Part shown: positions 1 through 6,305 of the stretch, piece after piece | Position numbering within the stretch: the first letter of the stretch is position 1 | How the letters are laid out: each line of letters starts with the position of its first letter | IMG/VR virus record: IMGVR_UViG_3300042301_002047 | Span: 1-27,669 of that record | DNA from: a virus | Strand: one strand, 5' to 3' | DNA length: 27,669 bases | The notes under the pieces: model-generated | Told to the model about the DNA's origin: nothing | The model's input: the letters and a program-made list of their open reading frames with translations, nothing else | The model's database searches: none | Translations under genes and position numbers: made by a program

Positions 1-127
1 AGGACACCAGCGGATACGTCCGTGGCATCGGCTCCTACGCCCTGTATGGCATCAACCACAGCGCCGGGCAACTGGTCGTTCTGGCGAGCGAACCGACCTC
101 GTCCGACTTCAACAAGTATGTGACCGC
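1..127. repeat. Terminal direct repeat, left copy (circular contig overlap)
   Basis: These 127 bases are repeated exactly as the last 127 bases of the window (27543-27669). The repeat lies inside a gene whose reading frame continues without a break across the join, so the two ends are one place on a circle. A perfect 127-base end overlap is what a de Bruijn assembler with a k-mer of 127 leaves on a circular contig. It is more likely an assembly signature than a true packaged terminal repeat, though it cannot be excluded that the phage DNA is circularly permuted. Confidence 0.9.
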
Positions 128-236
128 CAAGGCCAAGGCCGATGTTTGCGCCCGCTACGATCACATCGTCGAGTACCGCGATATCGGTCCGGCCAAAAAG
201 CCCAAGGTCACCATCCTCTGCTGGGAACTCGCCTAA
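1..236 (+). CDS. Unknown small protein, C-terminal part (gene continues from 27440 across the circular join)
   Basis: This is the 3' part of a gene that starts at 27440. Base 1 is the second base of a codon, and the frame runs to a TAA at 234-236. Joined to the right end and counting the overlap once, it encodes a 112-residue protein starting MKPTTKPKATLVSDK and ending TILCWELA. The N-terminal third is basic. The rest alternates short beta-like stretches (RGIGSYALYGINH, GQLVVLASE, KVTILCWEL) with a helix around KAKADVCARYDH. I recognise no family. The next gene starts four bases after the stop, so it belongs to the early small-gene run. Confidence 0.85.
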   Translation, partial: DTSGYVRGIGSYALYGINHSAGQLVVLASEPTSSDFNKYVTAKAKADVCARYDHIVEYRDIGPAKKPKVTILCWELA

Positions 237-240
237 AGCC

Positions 241-555
241 ATGCCCGACCCAATGTCCCACGTCCCCGACATGATTGCGTCCCCCGCCCATGTCATCCGC
301 GGCCTCTCCTACCAAATCGCCTATGCCCGTGATCGCGTCCTCCAAGGCGACTGGACGGAGAAGTACGCCCGCGAGCGTATCCAAGTGAGCGCCGCCGTTG
401 CTGAAGAGAACCTCCGCGAGTCCCACAACTGCATGGCGGTCTCCATCTACGCCAACCTCACCACCGGCTGTCGTGCCCTGTTCACTTGGTACTACATCGA
501 CCGCAACGGCAATAAGGAGGCAGGCTCGGTACACCCGACGATGGACGGACGATGA
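241..555 (+). CDS. Unknown 104-residue early protein
   Basis: The start is taken at ATG 241, four bases after the preceding stop. The same frame is open further upstream, but that would overlap the previous gene by about 95 bases. The protein begins MPDPMSHVPDM, has a helical centre (roughly residues 20-60) with alternating charged residues, and a more beta-like, aromatic-rich end (ALFTWYYIDRNGN). There is no signal peptide or membrane segment. The stop overlaps the start of the lysin gene (ATGA at 552-555), which suggests translational coupling. No family recognised. Confidence 0.75.
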   Translation: MPDPMSHVPDMIASPAHVIRGLSYQIAYARDRVLQGDWTEKYARERIQVSAAVAEENLRESHNCMAVSIYANLTTGCRALFTWYYIDRNGNKEAGSVHPTMDGR

Positions 556-998
556 GAACCCTAGCCCTCCTCCTCGCGGCGACCTCCCTCGGCTACGCCA
601 TCACCCCTGGACAAGTCGAGGCCATCATCTTCGTCGAGTCCTCCGGCAACCCCAAGGCCATCGGGCGACTCGGGGAGCGTGGCCTCGCTCAGTTCTTCCC
701 TGCTGCGTGGGCCGATACGACCCGCTGGCGTGCCCGCCACGGCCTTCCGACCTACGGGTACAGCACTTGGGCCACGGACGAAGGGGTCGGGCGGGAATAC
801 GCCACCTCTTGGCTGACCCTCCTCGAGGAACGGCTGACCACGGCGCTAGGCCGACAGCCCACCCTTGGGGAAGTCTACGCCGCCCATCAGCTCGGCTTTG
901 CGGGCTTTAAGTCTAAAGGGTTTGACCTAAGGAAATGTCCGACCATCACTCGGGTCGTGGTTGCTCGCCTTAACCGAGACCCACGCTCCACCAAATGA
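552..998 (+). CDS. Exported lysozyme / lytic-transglycosylase-like lysin
   Basis: A 148-residue protein with an N-terminal signal-like segment (MRTLALLLAATSLGYA) followed by an SLT/lysozyme-like core. The segment IIFVESSGNPKAIG...GERGLAQFFP (about residues 25-49) has the glutamate (E29) and the G-L-x-Q-F pattern of soluble lytic transglycosylase domains. These cleave peptidoglycan between N-acetylmuramic acid and N-acetylglucosamine. The size is small for that family, so only the minimal catalytic fold is present. With its own export signal it could reach the periplasm without a large-pore holin, or be a signal-arrest-release type endolysin. On the circle it lies about 1.5 kb downstream of the holin-like gene (26214). 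It overlaps the resolvase gene by four bases. Confidence 0.8.
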   Translation: MRTLALLLAATSLGYAITPGQVEAIIFVESSGNPKAIGRLGERGLAQFFPAAWADTTRWRARHGLPTYGYSTWATDEGVGREYATSWLTLLEERLTTALGRQPTLGEVYAAHQLGFAGFKSKGFDLRKCPTITRVVVARLNRDPRSTK

Positions 999-1465
999 AC
1001 AAGCCAACCATCGTCGCCGTCGACCCGGGCGTTAACGGAGGCATCGCCGTCTTCACTCCTTCCGAGGGGACGACCGAACTCCACAAGATGCCCCCGACCG
1101 ACTGGGACGTCGTGAACCTAATCAAGTCCATCCACATGAACGCAGGCCGCGTCATCCTGTACCTTGAGGAGCCTCCGCTCTTCGCCGGCAAGAACATCCC
1201 CGGCTCTGCCATCGGCAAACTGATGTGGAACACGGGCGTCCTCTACGGCTCCGCAGTCGCCAACGGCTGGGAAGTCCACCGCGTGAAGCCCGCGATCTGG
1301 ATGAAGGCCCACCCTGTCGGCACCAAGGGCGAACGCACCTCGACCCAATGGAAGAACGTTCTCAAGGCACGGGCCTGCGAACTCTTCCCAGACGAGGACG
1401 TGACCCTCTGGAATGCCGACGCTCTCCTAATCCTTGACGCTGCCAAACGCGGCGCCATCAACTAA
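995..1465 (+). CDS. RuvC-like Holliday junction resolvase
   Basis: A 156-residue protein with the RNase H-like layout of RuvC-type resolvases. It has the first acidic motif AVDPGVNGGIAVF with D10, a glutamate in the third strand (LYLEEPP, E58 or E59), and the C-terminal helix motif WNADALLILDAA with D142 and D148. These residues bind the two metal ions that cut branched DNA. In phages of this kind the enzyme would resolve recombination or replication junctions before packaging. It sits directly ahead of the ERF annealing protein and RecE-like nuclease, which fits a recombination module. It starts within the lysin stop (ATGA). Confidence 0.85.
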   Translation: MNKPTIVAVDPGVNGGIAVFTPSEGTTELHKMPPTDWDVVNLIKSIHMNAGRVILYLEEPPLFAGKNIPGSAIGKLMWNTGVLYGSAVANGWEVHRVKPAIWMKAHPVGTKGERTSTQWKNVLKARACELFPDEDVTLWNADALLILDAAKRGAIN

Positions 1466-1475
1466 CCCCCCTCCC

Positions 1476-1694
1476 ATGCTTAAGAAACAACCCAAGCCCA
1501 CCCCTGAAGTCAAAGTCCCCGCGACCTACCGCGAACTCTCCGGCTCCTCTTATATCGTCCTCTCCGACGGCACGGTCGCCCGCAAGCTGAAGCCCCGCCC
1601 CGCTGGGCAGACCCGCTATTGGTTCCTGTCCCACGATAACCGCCTCCGCTGCGTCTCCCAGAAGACGGTGGACGAGATGACCTCCTTCCCCTAA
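1476..1694 (+). CDS. Unknown 72-residue basic protein
   Basis: Start taken at ATG 1476, ten bases after the resolvase stop. Upstream codons in this frame would overlap the resolvase gene. The protein is basic (MLKKQPKPTPEVKVP at the N-terminus) and has a compact beta-like segment, YIVLSDGTVARKLKP, followed by RYWFLSHDNRLRCVSQKTV. That pattern is loosely reminiscent of the NUMOD4-type or AP2-like DNA-binding pieces found near HNH nucleases, but no nuclease motif is present, so this is only a resemblance. It lies between the resolvase and ERF genes. Confidence 0.65.
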   Translation: MLKKQPKPTPEVKVPATYRELSGSSYIVLSDGTVARKLKPRPAGQTRYWFLSHDNRLRCVSQKTVDEMTSFP

Positions 1695-1726
1695 TCCTTC
1701 CCACCCAACCCACACCACAACAAGCC

Positions 1727-2323
1727 ATGAGCAAAAAAGAAACCCCCACCGCAGTTAGCCAGGAGCAGTCGAACCCCTACTTCGACCTGATTACCGCCCT
1801 CTCCTCGATGGAGAACGTCGGCGCCAACCGCATCAACCCAGCCTTCAAGGCACGCTATGTCTCGCTCGACGCCCTGCTCGACGCGGTGAAGCCTGTCCTG
1901 CAAGCGAACAACCTCGCCCTCGTCCAAGTCCTTGAGACCGAGGAAGGCAAGGTCGGCGTCTCGACTTCCCTGCTTCACACCTCGGGCCACCTCTTCGCCT
2001 TCGGGAAACTGATGGTCAAGGCTGACGGCCTAACGGCGCAACAGGTCGGCGGAGCCATCACCTACATCCGCCGGCAGTCCATCCAGACGGCTTGCGGCAT
2101 CTCGGTGGACCTCGACGACGACGGGCATCAAGCCTCCGCCCCTAAGCCTCAAGCCCCGAAGGTCTTTATGGGCGAACTCCGCTTCGAGAAGGCCGCCGTG
2201 GAGATCCTCACGCTCAAGGGCTGGCTCAAGCCTGGACAAGGTTTGAAAGACCTCAGCGCTGAACACCTCGCCGCCATCAACACCCACGCCTTCGAGCAGG
2301 CCGTCCGCAACGCCGCCAAATGA
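1727..2323 (+). CDS. erf: ERF-family single-strand annealing protein
   Basis: A 198-residue protein matching the ERF superfamily of phage recombinases. The N-terminal part carries NPAFKARYVSLDALLDAVKP (about residues 37-56), the usual 'F.YvsL..i...v.p.l...gl' signature. This is followed by GGAITYIRRQSIQTACGI and an acidic DLDDDG, matching the 'tYarRyal...lgi..ddDdG' signature. ERF proteins form rings and anneal complementary single strands during phage recombination. A low-complexity QAS/APKPQAPK linker leads to a C-terminal helical domain (about residues 140-198). The leader before the ATG is C/A-rich without a Shine-Dalgarno sequence. The stop overlaps the next start (ATGA at 2320). Confidence 0.85.
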   Translation: MSKKETPTAVSQEQSNPYFDLITALSSMENVGANRINPAFKARYVSLDALLDAVKPVLQANNLALVQVLETEEGKVGVSTSLLHTSGHLFAFGKLMVKADGLTAQQVGGAITYIRRQSIQTACGISVDLDDDGHQASAPKPQAPKVFMGELRFEKAAVEILTLKGWLKPGQGLKDLSAEHLAAINTHAFEQAVRNAAK

Positions 2324-2670
2324 ACATCGACGACATCATCGAGAACGCCCAGCTGAAGGGTCGTATCATCGCCCTCGACGCTCAGGTCGAAACCCTCACG
2401 GCTGAGGTCCGTTGCCTTGAGGCCGTCATCCGTGCGCACGAACGCGTGGACTGCCTTTCGGTGACCAGCCTTAAAAAGCAACTGGTGGAGGCTGATGCCG
2501 AGAACGCCCGCCTCAAGGCCGAGGTGGCTGATTTAAAGTCTACGGCTGACCGATTTAAAGCCGAGGTCGAGCGGCTCCGCAAACTCGGCACCGAGATGGG
2601 CAAGCACCTCCCCGACACCGACGAGGCGAACCGGGCTTACATCGACTTTGAAGCGGGAGGTAAGTCGTGA
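2320..2670 (+). CDS. Coiled-coil protein of unknown function
   Basis: A 116-residue protein that is almost entirely heptad-like. Residues about 12-95 repeat leucine, isoleucine and valine at coiled-coil spacing with charged residues between (for example LDAQVETLTAEVRCLEAVI and VEADAENARLKAEVADL). The tail (TDEANRAYIDFEAGGKS) is not helical. There is no signal peptide or membrane segment. It is translationally coupled to the ERF gene upstream and to the next gene downstream by four-base overlaps. A structural or partner role in the recombination module is possible, but no function can be assigned. Confidence 0.8.
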   Translation: MNIDDIIENAQLKGRIIALDAQVETLTAEVRCLEAVIRAHERVDCLSVTSLKKQLVEADAENARLKAEVADLKSTADRFKAEVERLRKLGTEMGKHLPDTDEANRAYIDFEAGGKS

Positions 2671-3008
2671 CCACCTCGACCACCTCCGAGCGGGATGCCC
2701 GGCAACCCATCAATGTCATCCTCCTCGACCACACCATCGTCCTCATGTGGATCGTCAAGACGGAGGCCATCCGCCAATACTCCATCCAGGACATGAAGCA
2801 GGCCGAGGTCGAACTCGCCGACTTTGAGGCCGTCATCCTGTCCAAGCAGCGCAAGCACATCCCCGAACTGACAGGGGCGACCTTTGAACTGAACGGAAAC
2901 GCCTACGTCATCGACGCGGTCAGCCAATCGGTCGCCGACAAGATAAACAAAAAAAGTGTTTATCTGACCCCTATTTGGCTCTCCGCACGCTCCTTTTTCC
3001 CAAGATGA
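2667..3008 (+). CDS. Unknown 113-residue protein (GTG start)
   Basis: Starts with GTG at 2667, overlapping the previous stop (GTGA) and preceded by GGGAGGT, one of the few Shine-Dalgarno-like sequences in the window. The central part (PINVILLDHTIVLMWIVKTEAIRQYS) is hydrophobic but broken by charged residues, so it is more likely a buried beta sheet than a membrane segment. A helical stretch (MKQAEVELADFEAVILSKQ) follows. Near the end the coding sequence contains an A7 run inside the loop of a perfect 8-bp inverted repeat (2941-2965). The stop overlaps the ATG of the next gene, which is in the -1 frame. Confidence 0.7.
   Translation: MTTSTTSERDARQPINVILLDHTIVLMWIVKTEAIRQYSIQDMKQAEVELADFEAVILSKQRKHIPELTGATFELNGNAYVIDAVSQSVADKINKKSVYLTPIWLSARSFFPR
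2941..2965 (+). other. 8-bp inverted repeat with A7 loop inside a coding region; possible slippage site
   Basis: AGATAAAC (2941-2948) and GTTTATCT (2958-2965) are perfect reverse complements, with the loop AAAAAAAGT between them. The A7 run falls at two lysine codons of the 2667 gene. Reading in the -1 frame after this run is open with no stop until it joins the next gene (start 3005). A slip here would fuse the two proteins. The stem encloses the run instead of lying downstream of it, which is unlike classic frameshift stimulators. Confidence 0.45.
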
Positions 3009-3274
3009 CGCCGAAATCCGTCCCATCTTCGGTCTACAAGACCGCCCAAGCCTACGTCGACCAACGCAAGCCCTTCGCCCTTATCATCCTCCTCGACTCC
3101 ATGCTCTACGTCGAAGTGTCCGCCAAGACGGCAATCGTCTTTGAGCGCCTCCTCAAGGACTGGACCGCCGAGACGATGCCCACCCTCTACCGCTCCAACC
3201 TCCGCACCTTCCTAGTCCTCAAAGGCGAGGTGAAGGAGGTCACCCTTAACCGCATCCGCACCATCCTCAAATGA
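3005..3274 (+). CDS. Unknown 89-residue protein
   Basis: Start taken at ATG 3005, which overlaps the preceding TGA (3006-3008) in the ATGA arrangement used repeatedly in this genome. The frame is open upstream to at least 2954 but offers only weak start codons there. The protein (MTPKSVPSSVYKTAQAYVDQ...) has a hydrophobic strand (PFALIILLDSMLYVEVS), then helix-forming and basic segments (LNRIRTILK at the end). It resembles the previous protein in size and in having a central LLD-type hydrophobic strand, so the two might be related or once fused. No family recognised. Confidence 0.7.
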   Translation: MTPKSVPSSVYKTAQAYVDQRKPFALIILLDSMLYVEVSAKTAIVFERLLKDWTAETMPTLYRSNLRTFLVLKGEVKEVTLNRIRTILK

Positions 3275-3606
3275 CCTCCCAAGACCGCCTAGCCGCCACC
3301 CTCCGACGGCTCCAGAACGAGGCCCGCAGCCTCTCCGCCTACCAAACGACCTTCGTCACCCAGCACGATATCCACCGCGTCAGCATCGACGCCGACCGCC
3401 TCCTCTCCGTCCTCGCGATCACGGACGCGACTCACATCGACGACCCGGCTGACTTGGTCGAGCTGCGGGAACGCCTCAACATCGTCCGTGCGGACTTGGC
3501 CTCACTCCTGGTCAGCGTCCAGAACCTCCACGAGAAGGCCGAGGACATGGACAAGACTTTGAATGACGCCGAGAACCTTGTGGACAACCCAGACGAGGTG
3601 CTGTAA
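3271..3606 (+). CDS. Unknown 111-residue helical protein
   Basis: An acidic, predominantly helical protein with heptad-like leucines in the N-terminal third (RLAATLRRLQNEARSL) and C-terminal half (LRERLNIVRADLASLLVSVQNLHEKAEDMD). It is coupled to the upstream gene by an ATGA overlap. No signal peptide, metal-binding motif or nucleotide-binding motif is visible. The segment 2320-3606 is thus four coupled small genes between ERF and the nuclease. Confidence 0.75.
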   Translation: MTSQDRLAATLRRLQNEARSLSAYQTTFVTQHDIHRVSIDADRLLSVLAITDATHIDDPADLVELRERLNIVRADLASLLVSVQNLHEKAEDMDKTLNDAENLVDNPDEVL

Positions 3607-3632
3607 CCCTTTCCCACCAACCCACCAAAGCC

Positions 3633-4463
3633 ATGTATACCATCGCACAGTTCAACGAACGCATCGCCGCACGCACCCGAGCAGAGTACGACGCTATCGA
3701 CGCCCTCAACCAGACCTCCGCCAAACTCCTCCTCAAGGCGCCGGCGAAATACGCCCACGACAAGGCCAACCCCCGCAAGGACTCCAAGGCCCTCCGTGAA
3801 GGCATCATGACCCACGCCGCCGTCCTCGACCCCGAGGCCTTCGCCAAGTTCAAACCCGAACCAGAAGCCGACAAGCGCACGAAGGAAGGCAAGGAGGTCC
3901 ACGCCTACTGGGCGTCCACCCTTCAGCCCGATGACATCCGATGCAAGGCTGACGAGTATGACAACGCTCTGTCCTACTCTGACGCGGTGAAGGCCGCTAT
4001 GGGACGATATAACATCGTGCCGGTCGCCACCGAAGTCATGCTCAAGGCCGACTATATCGTCCCCATCAAGGGGTCTATCGACCTGATCGCCGAGGACGGC
4101 TACCTCTACGACATCAAGACGACGATGGAAGAGGCCACGCCCAAGGGCTTCGGCAAGCAACTGATTTGGTCGGACGACTTCAAGCTACAGGCCGCTTGGT
4201 ATCTCCTCCTCTGCAAACTCAACTTCGGTGTCCGCCCCAAGGGGTTCCGTTTTCTGGTCGTTGAGAAAGAGGCGCCATTCCTGACCGCCGTCTTTGAACT
4301 GCATCCCGACCTCATCGCCGAAGGGGAAGCGTTGATGCTCTCCGCGATGAAGGCTTACGAGGTCTGCAAGTCGTTTAACGAGTGGCCCGCCTACCCGTCC
4401 GAGGTCATCACGATTGCCCGCCCTACCTCCACCGCTCCCCTCGCCCCCATCAACTTCGCCTAA
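3633..4463 (+). CDS. RecE-like PD-(D/E)XK exonuclease
   Basis: A 276-residue protein with the layout of phage RecE/exonuclease VIII-type (PDDEXK-like, DUF3799 type) nucleases. Residues 56-70 (EGIMTHAAVLDPEAF) give the conserved 'G.a.H...L.P' helix with H61. KGSIDLIAEDGYLYDIKTT (147-164) provides D150 and the D160-x-K162 catalytic pair. LQAAWYLLL (185-193) is the following helix with the conserved Q186. Such enzymes resect one strand of double-stranded DNA so that an annealing protein can pair the exposed single strands. The ERF protein upstream is the natural partner. The leader (CCCACCAACCCACCAAAGCC) has no Shine-Dalgarno sequence. Confidence 0.85.
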   Translation: MYTIAQFNERIAARTRAEYDAIDALNQTSAKLLLKAPAKYAHDKANPRKDSKALREGIMTHAAVLDPEAFAKFKPEPEADKRTKEGKEVHAYWASTLQPDDIRCKADEYDNALSYSDAVKAAMGRYNIVPVATEVMLKADYIVPIKGSIDLIAEDGYLYDIKTTMEEATPKGFGKQLIWSDDFKLQAAWYLLLCKLNFGVRPKGFRFLVVEKEAPFLTAVFELHPDLIAEGEALMLSAMKAYEVCKSFNEWPAYPSEVITIARPTSTAPLAPINFA

Positions 4464-4475
4464 CCCACAACCAAC

Positions 4476-4901
4476 ATGGAAAACCAAAACGACCGCCCGC
4501 CCCTCACCACCATCGCCGCCTCCGGCAAGTACGTCCTGAAACTGTCCCTCCCCAAGGAGGACAAGGTCAAGGTCTACGACGACGGCGTCTCCGCCCGCCT
4601 GTTCTTCAAGACCGCCGAGGGCCTGTGCTTCTCGAAGTCCTACGGCACGAAGTACGGCAAGTCCCTCGCCATGCTCGTCGGCAAGATCAGCGGGAAGTTT
4701 GTCAGCGAACCGAAGGCCGACCTCTCCGTGCCCGACTTCCTGGACTACCTCCGCCCCGCCACCAACGTCTACTTCGAGGTCGAGGTGGAAGTGACCCCCG
4801 ATGGCGAATGGCAGGGCAAGCCCCAGTTCAAATACAAGATGAACTTCCCCAAGGGCAAGGGCGTTGCCGCGTCGACCATCCCGACCCCGACCGACTGGTA
4901 G
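4476..4901 (+). CDS. Possible OB-fold ssDNA-binding protein (unproven)
   Basis: A 141-residue protein that starts after a C/A-rich leader. Residues about 15-120 read as alternating beta strands (SGKYVLKLSL, VKVYDDGVSARLFFKTAEG, TNVYFEVEVEV, PQFKYKMNF) with one helix (YGKSLAMLVGKISG), which is compatible with an OB fold. The short C-terminal tail is not acidic as in cellular SSB. Its place directly after an ERF and RecE-like pair is where phages often encode an ssDNA-binding protein (for example DUF669-type). The role is inferred from fold impression and context only. Confidence 0.6.
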   Translation: MENQNDRPPLTTIAASGKYVLKLSLPKEDKVKVYDDGVSARLFFKTAEGLCFSKSYGTKYGKSLAMLVGKISGKFVSEPKADLSVPDFLDYLRPATNVYFEVEVEVTPDGEWQGKPQFKYKMNFPKGKGVAASTIPTPTDW

Positions 4902-4904
4902 TCT

Positions 4905-5471
4905 ATGCGCCGCATCATCAAAGCCCCACAGACCATCGTCCTCCTCTCCGGCTATGCCCGCAGCGGGAAGGACACGTTTGCGGAAGGCATGACCCGCTAC
5001 AGCGTGGACATCAAACGCATCGCCTTTGCTGACGCCCTCAAGGACGCCGCCAATGACTTCGCCTATCAGCTCGGGCTGACGGCTAACTTCTTCGACGAGA
5101 CGTTTAAGAAAGAACACCGCGACACCTTGGTCGCCATGGGTCGGTTCGCCCGCTCCATGCACAAGGACGTCTTCATCTTCAACCTCACCGAGGCCGCCAA
5201 GAAGGAGCAAGGCCACGTCGTCGTACCCGACACCCGCTACATCAATGAGGTGGTCGTGACCAAGCAACTGATGGGCGAGGTCCGTGGCTGGCGCGTCATC
5301 CATCTGCACATCGAGACCGAAGGCGTCGGCCCGGCGAACGACGAGGAGGCCGCCAGCATCCGCGAGATGCTCGAAGGCACCATCCCCGACCAGACCTACG
5401 TCTTTAAACCCAACACCGCCGTGACGATCCGCGAGGTCGGTGCGTCCGTCGCCAAGCACCTACAACTGTGA
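4905..5471 (+). CDS. Deoxynucleoside monophosphate kinase
   Basis: A 188-residue P-loop protein. GYARSGKDT (residues 16-24) is the Walker A loop with the G-K-D-T form typical of phage dNMP kinases. FADALKDAANDFAYQLGL (about 41-58) matches the 'FAdplK......lgl' substrate-side helix. VVVPDTRYINEV (about 105-116) matches the conserved 'itDvRfpnEa' segment. These enzymes phosphorylate deoxynucleoside monophosphates to feed phage DNA synthesis in the cytoplasm. Start at ATG 4905 right after the previous stop (4901). The alternative ATGs inside would cut the beta strand before the P-loop. Its stop overlaps the next gene (GTGA). Confidence 0.85.
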   Translation: MRRIIKAPQTIVLLSGYARSGKDTFAEGMTRYSVDIKRIAFADALKDAANDFAYQLGLTANFFDETFKKEHRDTLVAMGRFARSMHKDVFIFNLTEAAKKEQGHVVVPDTRYINEVVVTKQLMGEVRGWRVIHLHIETEGVGPANDEEAASIREMLEGTIPDQTYVFKPNTAVTIREVGASVAKHLQL

Positions 5472-5752
5472 GCCGCAAACAAACCAAGCAGGAACGCATC
5501 GAGGAGCTGGAGAAGCAGTTGGAACAGGTCAACGCCCTCAACAAGCAACTCGCCGACGTCCTCAAGATGACCGAGGACGGGCAATGGGTCGTCATCTCCG
5601 AGAAGGACTTGAACCGCTACCGCAACGGCATCGATGTCCTCATCAAGGCCGGCAATGCCCTCGACGAACACTTGGGCGAGTTTGACCCGACCGAGAACGG
5701 CTTTGCCGTGCGCCAAGTCTGGAAGCAAGCCAAGGAGTCAGACAAGTTCTGA
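5468..5752 (+). CDS. Unknown small protein with N-terminal coiled coil (GTG start)
   Basis: A 94-residue protein starting with GTG at 5468 and overlapping the kinase stop by four bases. Residues 8-35 (KQERIEELEKQLEQVNALNKQLADVLKM) form a clear coiled coil, and a mixed helical region (ISEKDLNRYRNGIDVLIKAGNALDEHLGEF) follows. It is charged with no export signal. No family recognised. It resembles small phage regulatory or scaffold-like proteins only in general composition. Confidence 0.75.
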   Translation: MSRKQTKQERIEELEKQLEQVNALNKQLADVLKMTEDGQWVVISEKDLNRYRNGIDVLIKAGNALDEHLGEFDPTENGFAVRQVWKQAKESDKF

Positions 5753-5753
5753 C

Positions 5754-6305
5754 ATGGCAACCCCCACCGACGACGAGCTGGAGGAGATGTCGAGGTGCTG
5801 GGGCGTGAGTATCGACCGCCTCCGCTTCCTTGCCACCTGTCCCCACTACGACTCCAAGCCACACATCCGGGTCGACGACTACAAAGACCCGACCGACCGA
5901 CACATCGCCAAGGCCATCCGCGAGGCCATCCGTGGCTCGTGGCTCCCTTCCGATGCCGCCAAGATAGGCAAGGTCACCCTCAAGACCATCGAGGCCTTCG
6001 TCTGCCGTCACGGCATCATCTGGCCTCCCGGCTGTCGGCGCCGTCTCGAATGGGGACGCGGCACGACCCACACGCACCGCCTCAACGAGGAACACGCCAA
6101 CCTCCTAGCCAAGGGACGGCTGACGATGGCACAGGCCGCCGCCAAGGGCGTAGAGGAAGGGCTGACCGCCACCGAGACCGCCGAGAGGTTTGGCTTCTCC
6201 GCTCCAGGGATGTACAACGCCGCCGTCCGTCAAGGCCTCCGCTTCCGCAGCCACAAGGAGAAGTACGGCACCCGCAAGGGTAAGCCAAAGACGCCAAGTG
6301 TATGA
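5754..6305 (+). CDS. Helix-turn-helix protein, probable DNA-binding
   Basis: Start at ATG 5754, one base after the previous stop. The open frame upstream overlaps that gene and is not native. The 183-residue protein appears to hold two HTH-like units. The first is around PSDAAKIGKVTLKTIEAFVCRHGI (about residues 64-87). The second is around LTATETAERFGFSAPGMYNAAVRQGLRFRS (about 137-166), which reads as helix-turn-helix. The C-terminus is basic (HKEKYGTRKGKPKTPSV). A transcriptional or replication regulator is plausible. The next gene starts inside its stop codon (ATGA). Confidence 0.7.
   Translation: MATPTDDELEEMSRCWGVSIDRLRFLATCPHYDSKPHIRVDDYKDPTDRHIAKAIREAIRGSWLPSDAAKIGKVTLKTIEAFVCRHGIIWPPGCRRRLEWGRGTTHTHRLNEEHANLLAKGRLTMAQAAAKGVEEGLTATETAERFGFSAPGMYNAAVRQGLRFRSHKEKYGTRKGKPKTPSV

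Noticed and set aside
398-910. Plus-strand 170-codon frame overlapping the lysin
   Set aside because: It is proline/arginine/serine-rich noise in a shifted frame. The lysin frame has the signal peptide and SLT motif.
4185-5459. 424-codon open frame on the minus strand
   Set aside because: It is antisense to the nuclease, OB-fold-like and kinase genes, each of which has family motifs in the plus strand. Its residues are low-complexity (G, V, D, L, H-rich), as produced by the reverse complement of C-ending codons.
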